Positions 1 through 9,545 of a stretch of DNA of 64,000 nucleotides are shown here, piece by piece. Position 1 is the first letter of the stretch; each line of letters begins with the position of its first letter. This DNA comes from Bacillus badius NBRC 15713 (lineage in GTDB: Bacteria > Bacillota > Bacilli > Bacillales > Domibacillaceae). The DNA is taken from the NCBI RefSeq assembly GCF_001591605.1, contig NZ_BCVF01000002.1, forward strand, positions 1 to 64,000, written 5' to 3'. The translations under genes and the position numbers were made by a program. The notes below the pieces were generated by a model that saw only the letters and a list, made by a program, of their open reading frames with translations, was not told the DNA's origin and ran no database searches.

Positions 1-325
1 ACCGTTTAAAAATGATTAACTGAATGGTGAGTGGATGAGCAAGGTTTTCTCTTTAAGAATTCGAGTTTCATTTGGCTTATAGGCTATATTAGAAAGTCAA
101 CGATATTGGCGAGGAGTAATGATAGTCTTTTCTCAAAAGAAGTGTAAGAGACAGATCAACTCGACATCTTCATTATACAAAGTGTTTAAGAATAACCATC
201 TAATATTGAACAACATGTATATATAAGTTGATTGAATAGTTAGATATTATTTAATTGTGAAATTATTATTTTGCAAGATCACTAGCGCTAGGGGATTTTA
301 ATATTTGTTTAGAAGGGGGAAAAGC
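1..325. other. Non-coding leader upstream of the first carrier gene
   Basis: AT-rich stretch with no reading frame that looks coding on either strand. The last 15 bases hold the ribosome binding site (agaaggggga, about 310-319) for the carrier gene that starts at 326. A promoter for that operon should lie here, but I see no clear sigma-A pair; TTGATT near 229-234 is the best -35 candidate and is weak. Confidence 0.5.
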
Positions 326-1762
326 ATGCTTAAAGACGAAACAGAATTATCAGAAACAAAAACATCACACACGAAAAAATTCAAACTCTCGATGCCTCAT
401 AGTTACGTCATTATGGGGGTTATTCTTATCATTGTTTCCTTATTAACATACATCATACCAGCCGGTGAATTTAAGAGAGTGGATGATCCAATCACCCAAA
501 AACAAGTTGTGGTACCAGGCTCTTACCAACATGTTGAGCAATCACCAGTCGGTATTTTCGATATCACGACAAGTATGTATGAAGGGATGATACGCGGGTC
601 TGAGATTATTTTTTATGTTTTTTTCTCCTATGGTTTTATTTTTATGCTTACGAAAACAGGAGCTTTCAATAGTGGAGTTGGGGCACTTGTTCGAAAGACG
701 AAGGGAAAAGAAATTTTAATCATTCCTGTATTTATGATTATGTTTGGGCTCATGGGAGCTACTTTTGGCATGTACGAAGAAAGCTATGGATATATTCCTC
801 TAATGATGGGAATTATGATAGCACTTGGATATGATGCAATCGTTGGTCTAGCAGTTGTCTACATAGGAGTAGCTACAGGTTTCGCTGCAGCATTGACTAA
901 TCCATTTACTATCGGAATTGCCCAGAGCATTGCTGATGTTCCAATGTTCTCAGGTATTGGTTACCGTGCTGTTATTTTTGTATGCTTTATGGCATTATCC
1001 ATTTCTTATGTTGTGCGTTATGCTAGGAAAGTAAAAGCCCATCCAGAAAAGAGTGTCGTGAAAGATGTGAATTTTTCTTTTCTTTCAGATGCAAGTTCTA
1101 ACGATCTTGTAAACTTAAAGTTTACAAACCGGCACAAAATCAGTTTAATTTTGTTCGCGCTTACAATTTTTACACTTGTCTTTGGAACGGCGAAGTATCA
1201 ATGGTATCTAAAGGAACTAGCGGGTGTATTGATCATTGCGATGATTATTATTGGGCTTGTAAATAAGTTGAATTTCAGTCAGATATCAGAGGTTTTTATT
1301 GAAGCTTGTAGAAATGCAACCTTTGGTGTATTGATTATTGGTATGGCTAACGCTGTTTTAGTCGTGCTGGAAAAAGGCCACATTATTGATTCAATTGTTC
1401 ATTATACAGCATCCACAATAGACGGAGTATCCCCTCACGTTGCAGGCTCAGCTATGTTGGTTCTGCAAACGATCTTGAATTTCTTCTTGTATTCAGCAAG
1501 CGCTCAAGCAGTTACATCTATGCCAATTATGGTCCCGTTAGCTGATGTACTTGAATTAAATAGGCAGATTGCAGTTTTAGCTTTTCAACTGGGGGACGGA
1601 TTTGCCAACATGATATGGCCTAACTCTGTTGCCGTTATATGTGGGATTGCTTGTATTCCTATGGATCGTTGGTATAAATTCTTATGGCCGCTTTTCTTGA
1701 TGATATTTGCCTTAGAAGTCGTATTCGTGATCATTGCCGTATTTATTAACTATGGGCCATAA
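326..1762 (+). CDS. YfcC/DcuC-type membrane carrier, copy 1
   Basis: A 478-residue integral membrane protein of the YfcC family (C4-dicarboxylate/arginine-ornithine carrier-like, PF03606-type) with about twelve hydrophobic segments. The N-terminal cytoplasmic tail leads into a first helix ending in YIIPAGEFKR, a family hallmark, and the block GVATGFAAALTNPFTIGIAQ near residue 190 is shared with the second copy at 4077. I chose ATG 326 because it sits 6 bases after a purine-rich Shine-Dalgarno; an upstream TTG at 305 has none. It is followed after 30 bases by a PepD peptidase, so the likely cargo is a dipeptide, amino acid or a cleavage product of one; that substrate is inference. Members of this family are often annotated only as putative basic amino acid antiporters. 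Confidence 0.85.
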   Translation: MLKDETELSETKTSHTKKFKLSMPHSYVIMGVILIIVSLLTYIIPAGEFKRVDDPITQKQVVVPGSYQHVEQSPVGIFDITTSMYEGMIRGSEIIFYVFFSYGFIFMLTKTGAFNSGVGALVRKTKGKEILIIPVFMIMFGLMGATFGMYEESYGYIPLMMGIMIALGYDAIVGLAVVYIGVATGFAAALTNPFTIGIAQSIADVPMFSGIGYRAVIFVCFMALSISYVVRYARKVKAHPEKSVVKDVNFSFLSDASSNDLVNLKFTNRHKISLILFALTIFTLVFGTAKYQWYLKELAGVLIIAMIIIGLVNKLNFSQISEVFIEACRNATFGVLIIGMANAVLVVLEKGHIIDSIVHYTASTIDGVSPHVAGSAMLVLQTILNFFLYSASAQAVTSMPIMVPLADVLELNRQIAVLAFQLGDGFANMIWPNSVAVICGIACIPMDRWYKFLWPLFLMIFALEVVFVIIAVFINYGP

Positions 1763-1792
1763 TTTTTTAAATATATAAGAAAAAGGATGGGT

Positions 1793-3292
1793 ATGATGCA
1801 TAACAACTTGGAAGATTTAACGAAACATCCTGTGTTTCATTACTTTGTGGAAATATCTAATATCCCACGTGGTTCAGGAAATGAAAAAGAAATTAGCGAC
1901 TATTTAGTTCGCTTTGCTCATGAACGTAATCTTGAAGTAATTCAAGATCAAGCATTAAATGTAATTATAAAAAAAGCAGCTACCTCCGGATATGAAAACG
2001 TGCCAACTGTTATTATTCAGGGACATATGGATATGGTTTGTGAAAAGAATAAAGGCAATGCTCATGATTTTGAGAAAGATCCCCTACAGTTAAGAATTAT
2101 AGGAGATATGTTATACGCTACGGACACAACATTAGGAGCAGATAACGGTGTGGCTGTTGCCTATGCCTTGGCTCTATTAGATTCTCAAGATATTCCACAT
2201 CCTTCACTGGAAGTACTTATCACCACGGAAGAGGAAACAACTATGCGGGGAGCTCATGAAATTAACCCTGTCCATATAGATGGTAAAATACTTGTAAATA
2301 TTGATTCAGAAGAAGATAGGAAGCTGTTAGTAAGCAGCGCCGGTGGCGTCATTGTTACTCAAACTCTGCCAATTAGTTGGGAGCAAGCGCCAAAACAGGT
2401 AGTGACATGCTGTATAAGCATTAGTGGACTGTATGGGGGGCATTCTGGAATCGACATTGATAAAGGAAGAGGCAATGCCAATAAACTGTTGGGAAGAGTT
2501 TTATATGACTTATCAAGTGAATTACCTTACTCTATACAAAAAATTAGTGGTGGGTTAAAAGTAAATGCCATCCCCCGTGAAGCAGAGGCGATTATTCAGC
2601 TCCCTTCAAATGCTATTAAGAAGTTAACAGAAAAAATTAAAAATTGGAATAGCATTCTTAAACATGAATTTCGGGTGTCTGATTCAAATGTGTGTATTGA
2701 AATTGAACAGATAGATACTACTTCTGCAAAAGTTTTTTCAAAAGCCACCATGGATAAAGCAATTGCTGCCCTAATGGTCATTCCAAATGGCGTTCAAAGC
2801 ATGAGTAGGGCACTAGAGGGGTTAGTGGAGAGTTCAACGAATTTAGGGGTTGTTACCACATCTGCTACAGAGATAAAATTTGAAAGTGAATCAAGAAGCT
2901 CGATTAAAAGCCTGAAGTATGCGATGGTTCATCAAGCACGAATAATAGCAGAAATACTTGGAGGCGAATTATCTACTGATTCAGATTATCCAGAGTGGCC
3001 TTATCGTCCTGAATCGCCGATTAGAAAATTATTTGAAGAAGCCTATAAAGAAAAGTATGGTACGGATATTGAAATCATTACAGTACACGCTGGAATTGAA
3101 TGTGGTATTCTTTTAGAAAAAATTCCAGACTTAGACGCCATTTCGATTGGTCCTGACATGTACTGTGTCCATACTCCAAATGAGCATCTAAGCATCTCTT
3201 CTACAACAGAGAACTGGGAGTACTTTCTGTACGTTTTGAAAAAAACAAAAAACTTCAATTGGCAACGAGAACGAGTAAATGTTATTTCATGA
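1793..3292 (+). CDS. pepD: Xaa-His dipeptidase (PepD, M20C), copy 1
   Basis: A cytoplasmic, two-metal aminoacyl-histidine dipeptidase of about 499 residues, the normal length for PepD. Visible metal and catalytic motifs are GHMDMVCEK (His near residue 80), TLGADNG (bridging Asp), TTEEETT (catalytic Glu pair), NIDSEE, and VHAGIECG near the C-terminus. The family hydrolyses Xaa-His dipeptides such as carnosine and other unblocked dipeptides. It is cotranscribed with the carrier just upstream, implying import then hydrolysis. Start: AAGG at 1783-1786 fits ATG 1793 or 1796; ATG 1787 would overlap that site and is unlikely. A second, diverged copy lies at 8085. Confidence 0.9.
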   Translation: MMHNNLEDLTKHPVFHYFVEISNIPRGSGNEKEISDYLVRFAHERNLEVIQDQALNVIIKKAATSGYENVPTVIIQGHMDMVCEKNKGNAHDFEKDPLQLRIIGDMLYATDTTLGADNGVAVAYALALLDSQDIPHPSLEVLITTEEETTMRGAHEINPVHIDGKILVNIDSEEDRKLLVSSAGGVIVTQTLPISWEQAPKQVVTCCISISGLYGGHSGIDIDKGRGNANKLLGRVLYDLSSELPYSIQKISGGLKVNAIPREAEAIIQLPSNAIKKLTEKIKNWNSILKHEFRVSDSNVCIEIEQIDTTSAKVFSKATMDKAIAALMVIPNGVQSMSRALEGLVESSTNLGVVTTSATEIKFESESRSSIKSLKYAMVHQARIIAEILGGELSTDSDYPEWPYRPESPIRKLFEEAYKEKYGTDIEIITVHAGIECGILLEKIPDLDAISIGPDMYCVHTPNEHLSISSTTENWEYFLYVLKKTKNFNWQRERVNVIS

Positions 3293-3300
3293 TAGAATAA

Positions 3301-3348
3301 AAAACTGTAGATCCACTCTACTTTACAGAGTGGATCTGCAGTTTTTTA
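3301..3348 (+). terminator. Rho-independent terminator after pepD copy 1
   Basis: Inverted repeat aactgtagatccactct / agagtggatctgcagtt with a 7-base loop, followed by a T-run. It ends the carrier-pepD operon 8 bases after the stop codon. Confidence 0.9.
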
Positions 3349-4076
3349 TTGAAAATGAACAGCATATAGGAATAATATTAATTGGAATCTCTGTTTTAAC
3401 GAAATAAAGTATGTAAACAAAAGATTATCTCGTTTATAATGACAAATATTAAATAAGGTATATACAAAATGCACAGATATAGACATTTATTTATATACAA
3501 AATGTTCATATAAAAAGACTGAATAATCAAATAATATACAATTACAACCGTGTCTAATTAAAGAGGGGGGAAGATGAGGTCCTAAAAAGTTAAAATGTCT
3601 ATTAGTAATATGGTCAATTCTATATGTTCTTGAATAAACGAAAAGTGTTCAAGAAAATTTGATGTGCTGGATAAAGAAAGAGAGAGCGCAATTTTGCCTC
3701 TTTCATAGTAGTATAAGGGAGCGTGATGCGCTAGTCTATTTTACTATTATGGTCATAAGAAAAATTAATTCTCGTACTTTTGAAAACGCTTACTAAAAGA
3801 TGGGTTTTGTACACTTCATCTATGTAATTGTTTTCCATTTCATGAAAATCGCCATTCAAAATTGATCTACACCTTCATCACAGATCTGCCTATCCACCAA
3901 GCGCGTTTTACCATTTACTTCAGCAAGAAATATAACCCATAGCGCACGCATTACTTGTATATTTCTGCTTATCAAACTATCCATTTCTGTTGTTAAAAGT
4001 TCAATGCTATTAACCGATACAACGTTGTACGTTTTAAGAAAAAATACTAACAAAAAATCAAGAAAGGGTGGCATGC
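3349..4076. other. Long non-coding region before the second carrier operon
   Basis: About 730 bases, very AT-rich, with no convincing gene. It holds a catabolite-response-like site (3781-3794) and a weak open frame on the minus strand (3856-4074) that overlaps the ribosome binding site of the next gene and has no start signal. The end carries agaaagggtgg (4061-4071), the Shine-Dalgarno of the carrier at 4077. The unusual length suggests a regulated promoter region or a decayed gene. Confidence 0.5.
3781..3794 (+). promoter_or_regulatory. Candidate cre (CcpA) site
   Basis: TGAAAACGCTTACT matches the Bacillus cre consensus TGWAANCGNTNWCA at 13 of 14 positions, missing only the last A. It lies about 290 bases upstream of the second carrier gene, inside a long intergenic region, so carbon catabolite control of this peptide-use operon is plausible but not shown. 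Confidence 0.45.
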
Positions 4077-5510
4077 ATGGAAACCTTTAAATTCGAAAGC
4101 ACCGAAAATGATTTTAAGAATAATCAAGGCTATGGGAGAAAGAAATTATTTGATTTTGAGAACCTTCATCCTTATGTAATAATTTTAAGTATTGTCTTTA
4201 TCATCTATCTGCTTTGCCTCGTGCTTCCCTCTGGAACGTTTGATAGAGTAAAAAATGAAAATGGGGACATGGTCGTTGTAGATGATAGTTATCATACCGT
4301 TGAAAAGGATGTACCTTCTATTTTTGATTTGTTCTTGAATTTTCAAATGGGATTTGTTGAGACAGCATCTATTACCTTCTTTATCATGTTCGCGTATGCT
4401 TTTGTACATATGCTAACTGTGAATGGAACCATGGGTGCAATATTAGGCAACATCGCAGCCAAATTAGGACACAAGACTTATTTATTTGTTCCAGTTTCAA
4501 TGATCGTTTTTGGACTTCTAGGTGCCACAGCAGGGCTTTACGAAGAGGTATATGGGTTAATACCTGTCTTCATTGGCGCAGCCATTGCACTAGGATATGA
4601 TGCGGTAGTAGGCGGTGCTATCGTTTTCGTGGGCGTTGCTACAGGATTTGCGGCAGCACTTACTAATCCTTTTACTATAGGAATTGCCCAGGGACTTGCT
4701 AATGTGCCCTTATACTCGGGGATGCTATTTAGAATTATTGTATTTGTAGTATTTGAAATAGTAGTAATATGGTATGTTACTCATTATGCAAGAAAGGTTA
4801 AAAAGGATCCTACAAAATCTGTGTTATACGGATCAAGGTTAGTAACTCCTAATCATATAGAATTAAAAGAACAGCCATTGTTGCTCAAGCATAAATTAAG
4901 CTTACTCAGCTTACTGTTTACATTTGGAATGATCGTATACTCTACTTTGAAATTAGGGTGGTATATTGATGAGCTGGCCGCTTTATTTTTACTAATGTTT
5001 ATTATCGTAGGGTTTTTCAGTAAATACTCTCTTGGTAAAATTATGGATATATTTATTGACTCAGCTAAGGAAATACTATTTGGAATAATGACCATAGGCT
5101 TTATACAAGGTGCCATCATTACAATGGAAGATTCGACAGTGTTGGATACTGTAATTCATTATCTGTCTTCTTTTCTGGGAGAATCAAATAGTTACGTCAC
5201 TTCATTGGGCATGCTTTTTGCTCAAAATGTCATCAACCTATTTATAACTGGAGGACCTGCTTTGGCAATGGCAACCATGCCTATCATGGCGCCCCTAGCA
5301 GACCTTGCAGGATTAGACAGACAAATAGCAATAGTTGCCTATCAATTTGGAGATGGATTTTCCAATATGTTTTGGCCAACAGGTGTGGCAGTAGAATGCG
5401 CCATAATGGGCATCTCAATGATTAGATGGTATAAATTTATGTTGCCGCTTTTTGGGATAATGGTCATTTTACAAATTCTATTCATGATAATAGCCACCGC
5501 AATGTTTTAG
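4077..5510 (+). CDS. YfcC/DcuC-type membrane carrier, copy 2
   Basis: A second carrier of the same family as the gene at 326, about 477 residues with roughly twelve membrane helices. The first helix ends LVLPSGTFDR, and the block GVATGFAAALTNPFTIGIAQ is identical to copy 1, while many other positions differ, so the two are old paralogues rather than a recent duplication. ATG 4077 is preceded at good spacing by agaaagggtgg; a GTG at 4068 lies inside that site and is rejected. It is followed after 27 bases by an M20D amidohydrolase, so this copy is paired with a different hydrolase from copy 1, suggesting a different substrate. Confidence 0.85.
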   Translation: METFKFESTENDFKNNQGYGRKKLFDFENLHPYVIILSIVFIIYLLCLVLPSGTFDRVKNENGDMVVVDDSYHTVEKDVPSIFDLFLNFQMGFVETASITFFIMFAYAFVHMLTVNGTMGAILGNIAAKLGHKTYLFVPVSMIVFGLLGATAGLYEEVYGLIPVFIGAAIALGYDAVVGGAIVFVGVATGFAAALTNPFTIGIAQGLANVPLYSGMLFRIIVFVVFEIVVIWYVTHYARKVKKDPTKSVLYGSRLVTPNHIELKEQPLLLKHKLSLLSLLFTFGMIVYSTLKLGWYIDELAALFLLMFIIVGFFSKYSLGKIMDIFIDSAKEILFGIMTIGFIQGAIITMEDSTVLDTVIHYLSSFLGESNSYVTSLGMLFAQNVINLFITGGPALAMATMPIMAPLADLAGLDRQIAIVAYQFGDGFSNMFWPTGVAVECAIMGISMIRWYKFMLPLFGIMVILQILFMIIATAMF

Positions 5511-5537
5511 TTTTTATCACAGAGGAGGAGTTCAAAA

Positions 5538-6749
5538 GTGAACCTAAAGGAATTAAAAAGCGCTGTATCAGCCATTGAATCTCAATATAGAACAGAGTTC
5601 CAAGAGATAAGTGATTTTATATTTAATCATCCGGAACTAGGGGGCGAAGAGCATATTTCTTCAAGATATTTAGCAGAGGTTCTGGCGGGTCATGGATTTA
5701 AAGTGAGTTTTCCATACGAAGATCTAGAAACAGCCTTTATAGCCGAATATGGCGATGAAAACGGGTCCTCTATCGCATTTTTAGCAGAGTACGATGCCTT
5801 ACCTGGCTACAATACACCAAGTGGCAAAGGCCATGCTTGTGGGCACAATTGGATTGCAGCTACTATGTGTGGTTGCGCAATAGTGTTATCGAAAATAAAA
5901 CATAATTTTAAAGGTAAAATATTTTTGATAGGAACTCCAGCGGAAGAAACATTCGGGGCCAAAGTGAACATGGAAAAGAAAGGAGCTTTTGATAATATAG
6001 ACGTTATTTTTCAAGCTCATCTAGAAAACGAAACTATTATAGATTCTGCAGCGCTTGCCATGAGTGAGATTCAATTTGAATTTACAGGCAAGGCCGCCCA
6101 TGCAGCATCGTATCCTGAGGAGGGAATAAACGCGCTTGATGCAGTGCAACTAACATTTATGGGGATAAATTCTCTAAGACAACACGTAAAGCCCGATGTT
6201 AGAATGCATGGAATCATTACAGAAGGTGGAGTCGCTACCAATATTATACCTGATAGAGGTGTATGTCAGATAACTGTGCGATCTAAGGACAGAGATTACT
6301 TGAAATATGTGGAATCTAGAGTAATAGATTGTGCAAGGGGGGCCGCTTTAATAACAGGGGCAAAGTTAGAGTATAAGTACCTAGGAAATACTTTTGATGA
6401 TTTAATAAATATTCCACTATTAATGGATATGATGAAAAATAATCTAAGGGAAGTAGGAATTAATAAGTTTTTGTCTAAGGAGGAAGCTCAACCTCCGGGA
6501 TCTACAGACTTAGGGAATGTAAGTTATAACTGCCCAACTCTGTATGTAGAAGTCGATCTAGAAGCGGACAAACCTTTTAAAGTACATGAAGAAGAAGCTT
6601 TGAGATATGTAAACTCTGAGTATGCATACAAAAAAATGACTCAGGTTATTAACGCGATGGCCTTCACTGCATTAGAGCTCTATACAGATCCTGTCAAAAT
6701 AGAACTTGTTAAACGAGAACATAAAGAGATAATTTCAAACAAAGGATAA
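5538..6749 (+). CDS. M20D amidohydrolase / aminoacylase-like peptidase
   Basis: A 403-residue zinc-type amidohydrolase of the M20D group (AbgB, AmhX and aminoacylase relatives), cytoplasmic. Motifs: GKGHACGHNW near residue 98 (metal Cys and His), PAEETFGAK (catalytic Glu), QAHLENET (metal His) and the dimerisation-domain motif GKAAHAAS near residue 184. Such enzymes remove acyl or aminobenzoyl groups from amino acids or cleave dipeptides; the exact substrate cannot be read from sequence. It starts with GTG 5538 after aggaggag and forms an operon with the carrier immediately upstream. Confidence 0.85.
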   Translation: MNLKELKSAVSAIESQYRTEFQEISDFIFNHPELGGEEHISSRYLAEVLAGHGFKVSFPYEDLETAFIAEYGDENGSSIAFLAEYDALPGYNTPSGKGHACGHNWIAATMCGCAIVLSKIKHNFKGKIFLIGTPAEETFGAKVNMEKKGAFDNIDVIFQAHLENETIIDSAALAMSEIQFEFTGKAAHAASYPEEGINALDAVQLTFMGINSLRQHVKPDVRMHGIITEGGVATNIIPDRGVCQITVRSKDRDYLKYVESRVIDCARGAALITGAKLEYKYLGNTFDDLINIPLLMDMMKNNLREVGINKFLSKEEAQPPGSTDLGNVSYNCPTLYVEVDLEADKPFKVHEEEALRYVNSEYAYKKMTQVINAMAFTALELYTDPVKIELVKREHKEIISNKG

Positions 6750-7043
6750 TGTATGCAGGTACAAAAATTCAGTAAATTAAGGATAGTAAAAGATATTTCA
6801 AGAGAATCAAGCTTGAGAGCACTAGTGATTTATTAGTTTTCAAGAAGGAAAGTCAGCAATGTTATGGTTAAGAGGTATTTAATAATTCAATTTGTTAAAT
6901 TATACATTAAAAAGCGAAATAAATAGAGGAGAGCCAAACTGCTATAAGCATGTCTAGTAGGACATCTTTGTGAATTTTAGTGAAACCAACGTGCAAACAA
7001 TCATCCTAGCTTTTCAAAGGAATAATATAAAAGAGGGTTCGAA

Positions 7044-7746
7044 ATGACTAATCTAAAACCAAAATACTTAGCAGGCAGTGATGAACAGCGTGCATTTGAT
7101 CTTATTAGAAGAAATCCAAAAGTATTCCTCGGCTTTAGCGATATCACCTCACTTCATATAGCGATTAATAAGTTTACAGGCCTTACCACATTTGATGGCC
7201 CTGGTGTAATAAGACTTAACCGGGACGACTTATCTGACTACACGAAAAAAAGCATTCACTTGTACAGAACCCGTTGGAGAAATAGAACTGGCGGATGAAA
7301 GGAGATGGATTCAACCACTGTTTCCCGGAGAAGCTCGCGGAGAAATAGTTAGTGGAAATCTTACTTTGATTTGTGCCTCTTTAGGTACTTCATATGAAAT
7401 AGAGACAAAGGGAAAAATTTTATTAATTGAGGAGTGGAATATAGAGCCATGGGAAATAGACCACTTAATTAATCACTTGTACAATGCTGGGAAACTTCAA
7501 GAAACAAGGGGAATTGTATTTGGAGAGTGTGTAAACTGTCTTCCGGATAGCAAGACTGGTTTCGAAAATTCGTTAACTTTAACAGACATATTAGAACACT
7601 TTATGAATCTTGTAAAAGTGCCTGCTATATATGGTTTGCCTCTAGGGCATACTAGAGATATGGCTACCATCCCACTAGGCTGCCAAGTTTATTTAAATGA
7701 AACAACAGGTGAATTATTTATCGAAGAATCTGGAACAATTGGATAA
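7044..7746 (+). pseudogene. Broken S66 LD-carboxypeptidase / MccF-like peptidase
   Basis: Two frames together read as a serine peptidase of family S66 (LdcA/MccF). The first (7044-7298) holds YLAGSDEQRAFDLI and then, with about 30 residues missing between them, NPKVFLGFSDIT, where the GFSD Ser is the expected nucleophile. A frameshift near 7263 breaks the chain; the second frame resumes PVGEIELADERRW, continues through LLIEEWN (Glu region) and ends with LPLGHTRD (catalytic His) before 7746. The first 50 or so residues of a normal S66 protein are also absent. So: N-terminal truncation, internal deletion and frameshift in a gene that would have suited this peptide-use island. Confidence 0.75.
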
Positions 7747-7961
7747 TCTATTTAAAAACTAAGATAGAACCACTTTATTGAACACTCTTTTTCTATTGGG
7801 AAACGTAGTCACTAAACAATTTAAGCTACTAGTCTACTCGGTCGGTAAAGTGCTCTATCCGATTATACAATATCATTATGTGATCTGTTATACTTTGATA
7901 CAATTCTTTAAAAATAGAAAAATAAAAAGATGCCCTCTATGCTTTTAAAAAAATTTGATTG

Positions 7962-8000
7962 CTAGTAAACAGAAGTAAATATATTTCATGATAAAATAAA
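7962..8000 (+). pseudogene. Possible relic of a pepD 3' end
   Basis: The stretch agtaaatatatttcatga followed by taaaataaaaa parallels the last codons and stop region of pepD copy 1 (agtaaatgttatttcatgat, 3275-3294, then agaataaaaaac). Both are followed within 10 bases by a terminator. No coding frame survives upstream of it. This is short similarity seen by eye and could be chance in AT-rich DNA. Confidence 0.3.
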
Positions 8001-8036
8001 AAGAAGCAAGCAATACATATAGCTTGTTTCTTTTTT
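8001..8036 (+). terminator. Rho-independent terminator
   Basis: Stem aagaagcaagc / gcttgtttctt around the loop aatacatata, then a T-run. It has no intact gene directly upstream; it may once have ended the S66 gene or a lost pepD copy. Confidence 0.65.
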
Positions 8037-8084
8037 CATTTACATAAATAATTTATTGCCATTTGCATTGAAGGAGGATTTCTT

Positions 8085-9545
8085 TTGTATAAAAATATAG
8101 AGGAGCTAACACAATATAGTGTGTTCTATTATTTCTTAGAAGTCTCGAATATTCCAAGGTGTTCAGGGAAAGAACAAAAAATTAGCAATTATTTGGTTGA
8201 TTTTGCCCGAAATCATGGTTTGGAAGTCATCCAAGATCAAGCCATGAATGTAATTATTAAAAAACCAGCAACATTTGGATATGAATACGCACCCACCGTT
8301 ATCATTCATGGAAACATGGATATGGTCTGCGAAAAAAACCGGAAGACTATCCATGATTTTGAAAAAGACCCTCTTACATTACGTATAGAAGGGGATATGC
8401 TGTATGCCACCGATACAACATTGGGTGCAGATAGTGGGGTGGCTCTTGCTTATGCTCTTGCGCTGCTGGCTTCCGAGCGGATTCCCCATCCAAATCTTGA
8501 AGTGATGATAACCACGGAAGAAAAAACTACAATGAATGGGGCAAGACAAATAGATCCCACTCTTTTAAATGGGAGTGTACTCATTAGTATTGATGCAGAG
8601 GAGGAAGGGAAATTCCTTGTGAGCAGTGCTGGAGGTGTAATTGGACAATATAAAATACCGATTCTTTTTGAAAAGCCAAAGAAGGAGATGGCAGCTTTCC
8701 AGATAGGTATTGGAGGTCTGAAAGGGGGGCATTCTGGTGTATGCATTGATAAAGGCAGAGGAAACGCTAATAAATTATTAGGACGAGTTTTGCGGGATTT
8801 TTCTGCTCAGTTTGACTATTATATAGAAGAAATAAGCGGCGGTACAAAAGTGAACGCTATTCCAAGGGAGGCAGAAGCTACTATACTGGTGGATACTAGA
8901 AGTTTTGAGGAACTTGAAAGTAACATTCGGAAGTGGAATGAACTTCTTCAAATAGAATTAAAAAGTTCTGATCCAGGCGTCTATGTTACATGTCAGCGTG
9001 TGGAGCAAAAATTCACTAAGATGTTTTCCAAGGAAACCACAGAAAAAGTAATTGCAGCTTTAACATTAATGCCAAATAATGTCCAAAGTCTGTCCATGGA
9101 CTTCCCAGGACTCGTAGAAAGTTCAAGCAGTTTGGGGGTCATCATAACTACTAATAAGACAATCATATTTGAGAGCGAAATCAGAAGTTCCGTCTACAGC
9201 TTACAAGTGGAGATTGTCAATCAAATGAGGATGCTGGCGAACGTGTTAAACTGTGAGGTTGCATTTCACTCAGAATATCCTGCTTGGTCGTACAGTCCTT
9301 CTTCTCAAATTAGGCACCTTTGCGAAAAGGTATATAAGGAAAAATATAATAAAGTTGCTGAGGTTATTTCCACTCATGCCGGTATTGAGTGTGGAATATT
9401 AGTGAAAAAAATGGATGTAGATGCCATTTGTATTGGCCCCGACATCCATAATATTCATACGCCGAGTGAACATATTAGTATTTCATCCACCTTAAGAACA
9501 TGGGAGTACCTTCTCTCTATTCTAAAAGAAATGAATACGATGTAA
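8085..9545 (+). CDS. pepD: Xaa-His dipeptidase (PepD, M20C), copy 2
   Basis: A second PepD-type dipeptidase of 486 residues, clearly homologous to the gene at 1793 along its whole length but diverged. Motifs retained: GNMDMVCEK near residue 80, where copy 1 has GHMDMVCEK, so the usual metal-binding His is Asn here; TLGADSG; TTEEKTT; SIDAEEE; THAGIECG. The His-to-Asn change at a canonical M20 metal ligand is striking and could alter or abolish activity. Start is TTG 8085, 6 bases after aaggaggat; no better start exists. Its last 24 bases overlap the end of the convergent regulator gene. Confidence 0.85.
   Translation: MYKNIEELTQYSVFYYFLEVSNIPRCSGKEQKISNYLVDFARNHGLEVIQDQAMNVIIKKPATFGYEYAPTVIIHGNMDMVCEKNRKTIHDFEKDPLTLRIEGDMLYATDTTLGADSGVALAYALALLASERIPHPNLEVMITTEEKTTMNGARQIDPTLLNGSVLISIDAEEEGKFLVSSAGGVIGQYKIPILFEKPKKEMAAFQIGIGGLKGGHSGVCIDKGRGNANKLLGRVLRDFSAQFDYYIEEISGGTKVNAIPREAEATILVDTRSFEELESNIRKWNELLQIELKSSDPGVYVTCQRVEQKFTKMFSKETTEKVIAALTLMPNNVQSLSMDFPGLVESSSSLGVIITTNKTIIFESEIRSSVYSLQVEIVNQMRMLANVLNCEVAFHSEYPAWSYSPSSQIRHLCEKVYKEKYNKVAEVISTHAGIECGILVKKMDVDAICIGPDIHNIHTPSEHISISSTLRTWEYLLSILKEMNTM

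Larger units (their letters stand above)
7747..8084. other. Non-coding gap between S66 relic and pepD copy 2
   Basis: AT-rich region with no gene. It contains a short stretch resembling the 3' end of pepD (7962-8000), a terminator hairpin (8001-8036) and the ribosome binding site of the next gene (gaaggaggat, 8070-8079). Confidence 0.5.

Noticed and set aside
140-165. gtgtaagagacag resembling a transposon-based sequencing adapter end
   Set aside because: It lacks two bases of the adapter core and sits in ordinary AT-rich sequence away from the contig edge, so contamination is not supported.
3856-4074. Minus-strand 72-codon frame upstream of the second carrier
   Set aside because: Its start lies within the ribosome binding site and start of the plus-strand gene, it has no upstream site, and I recognise no family.
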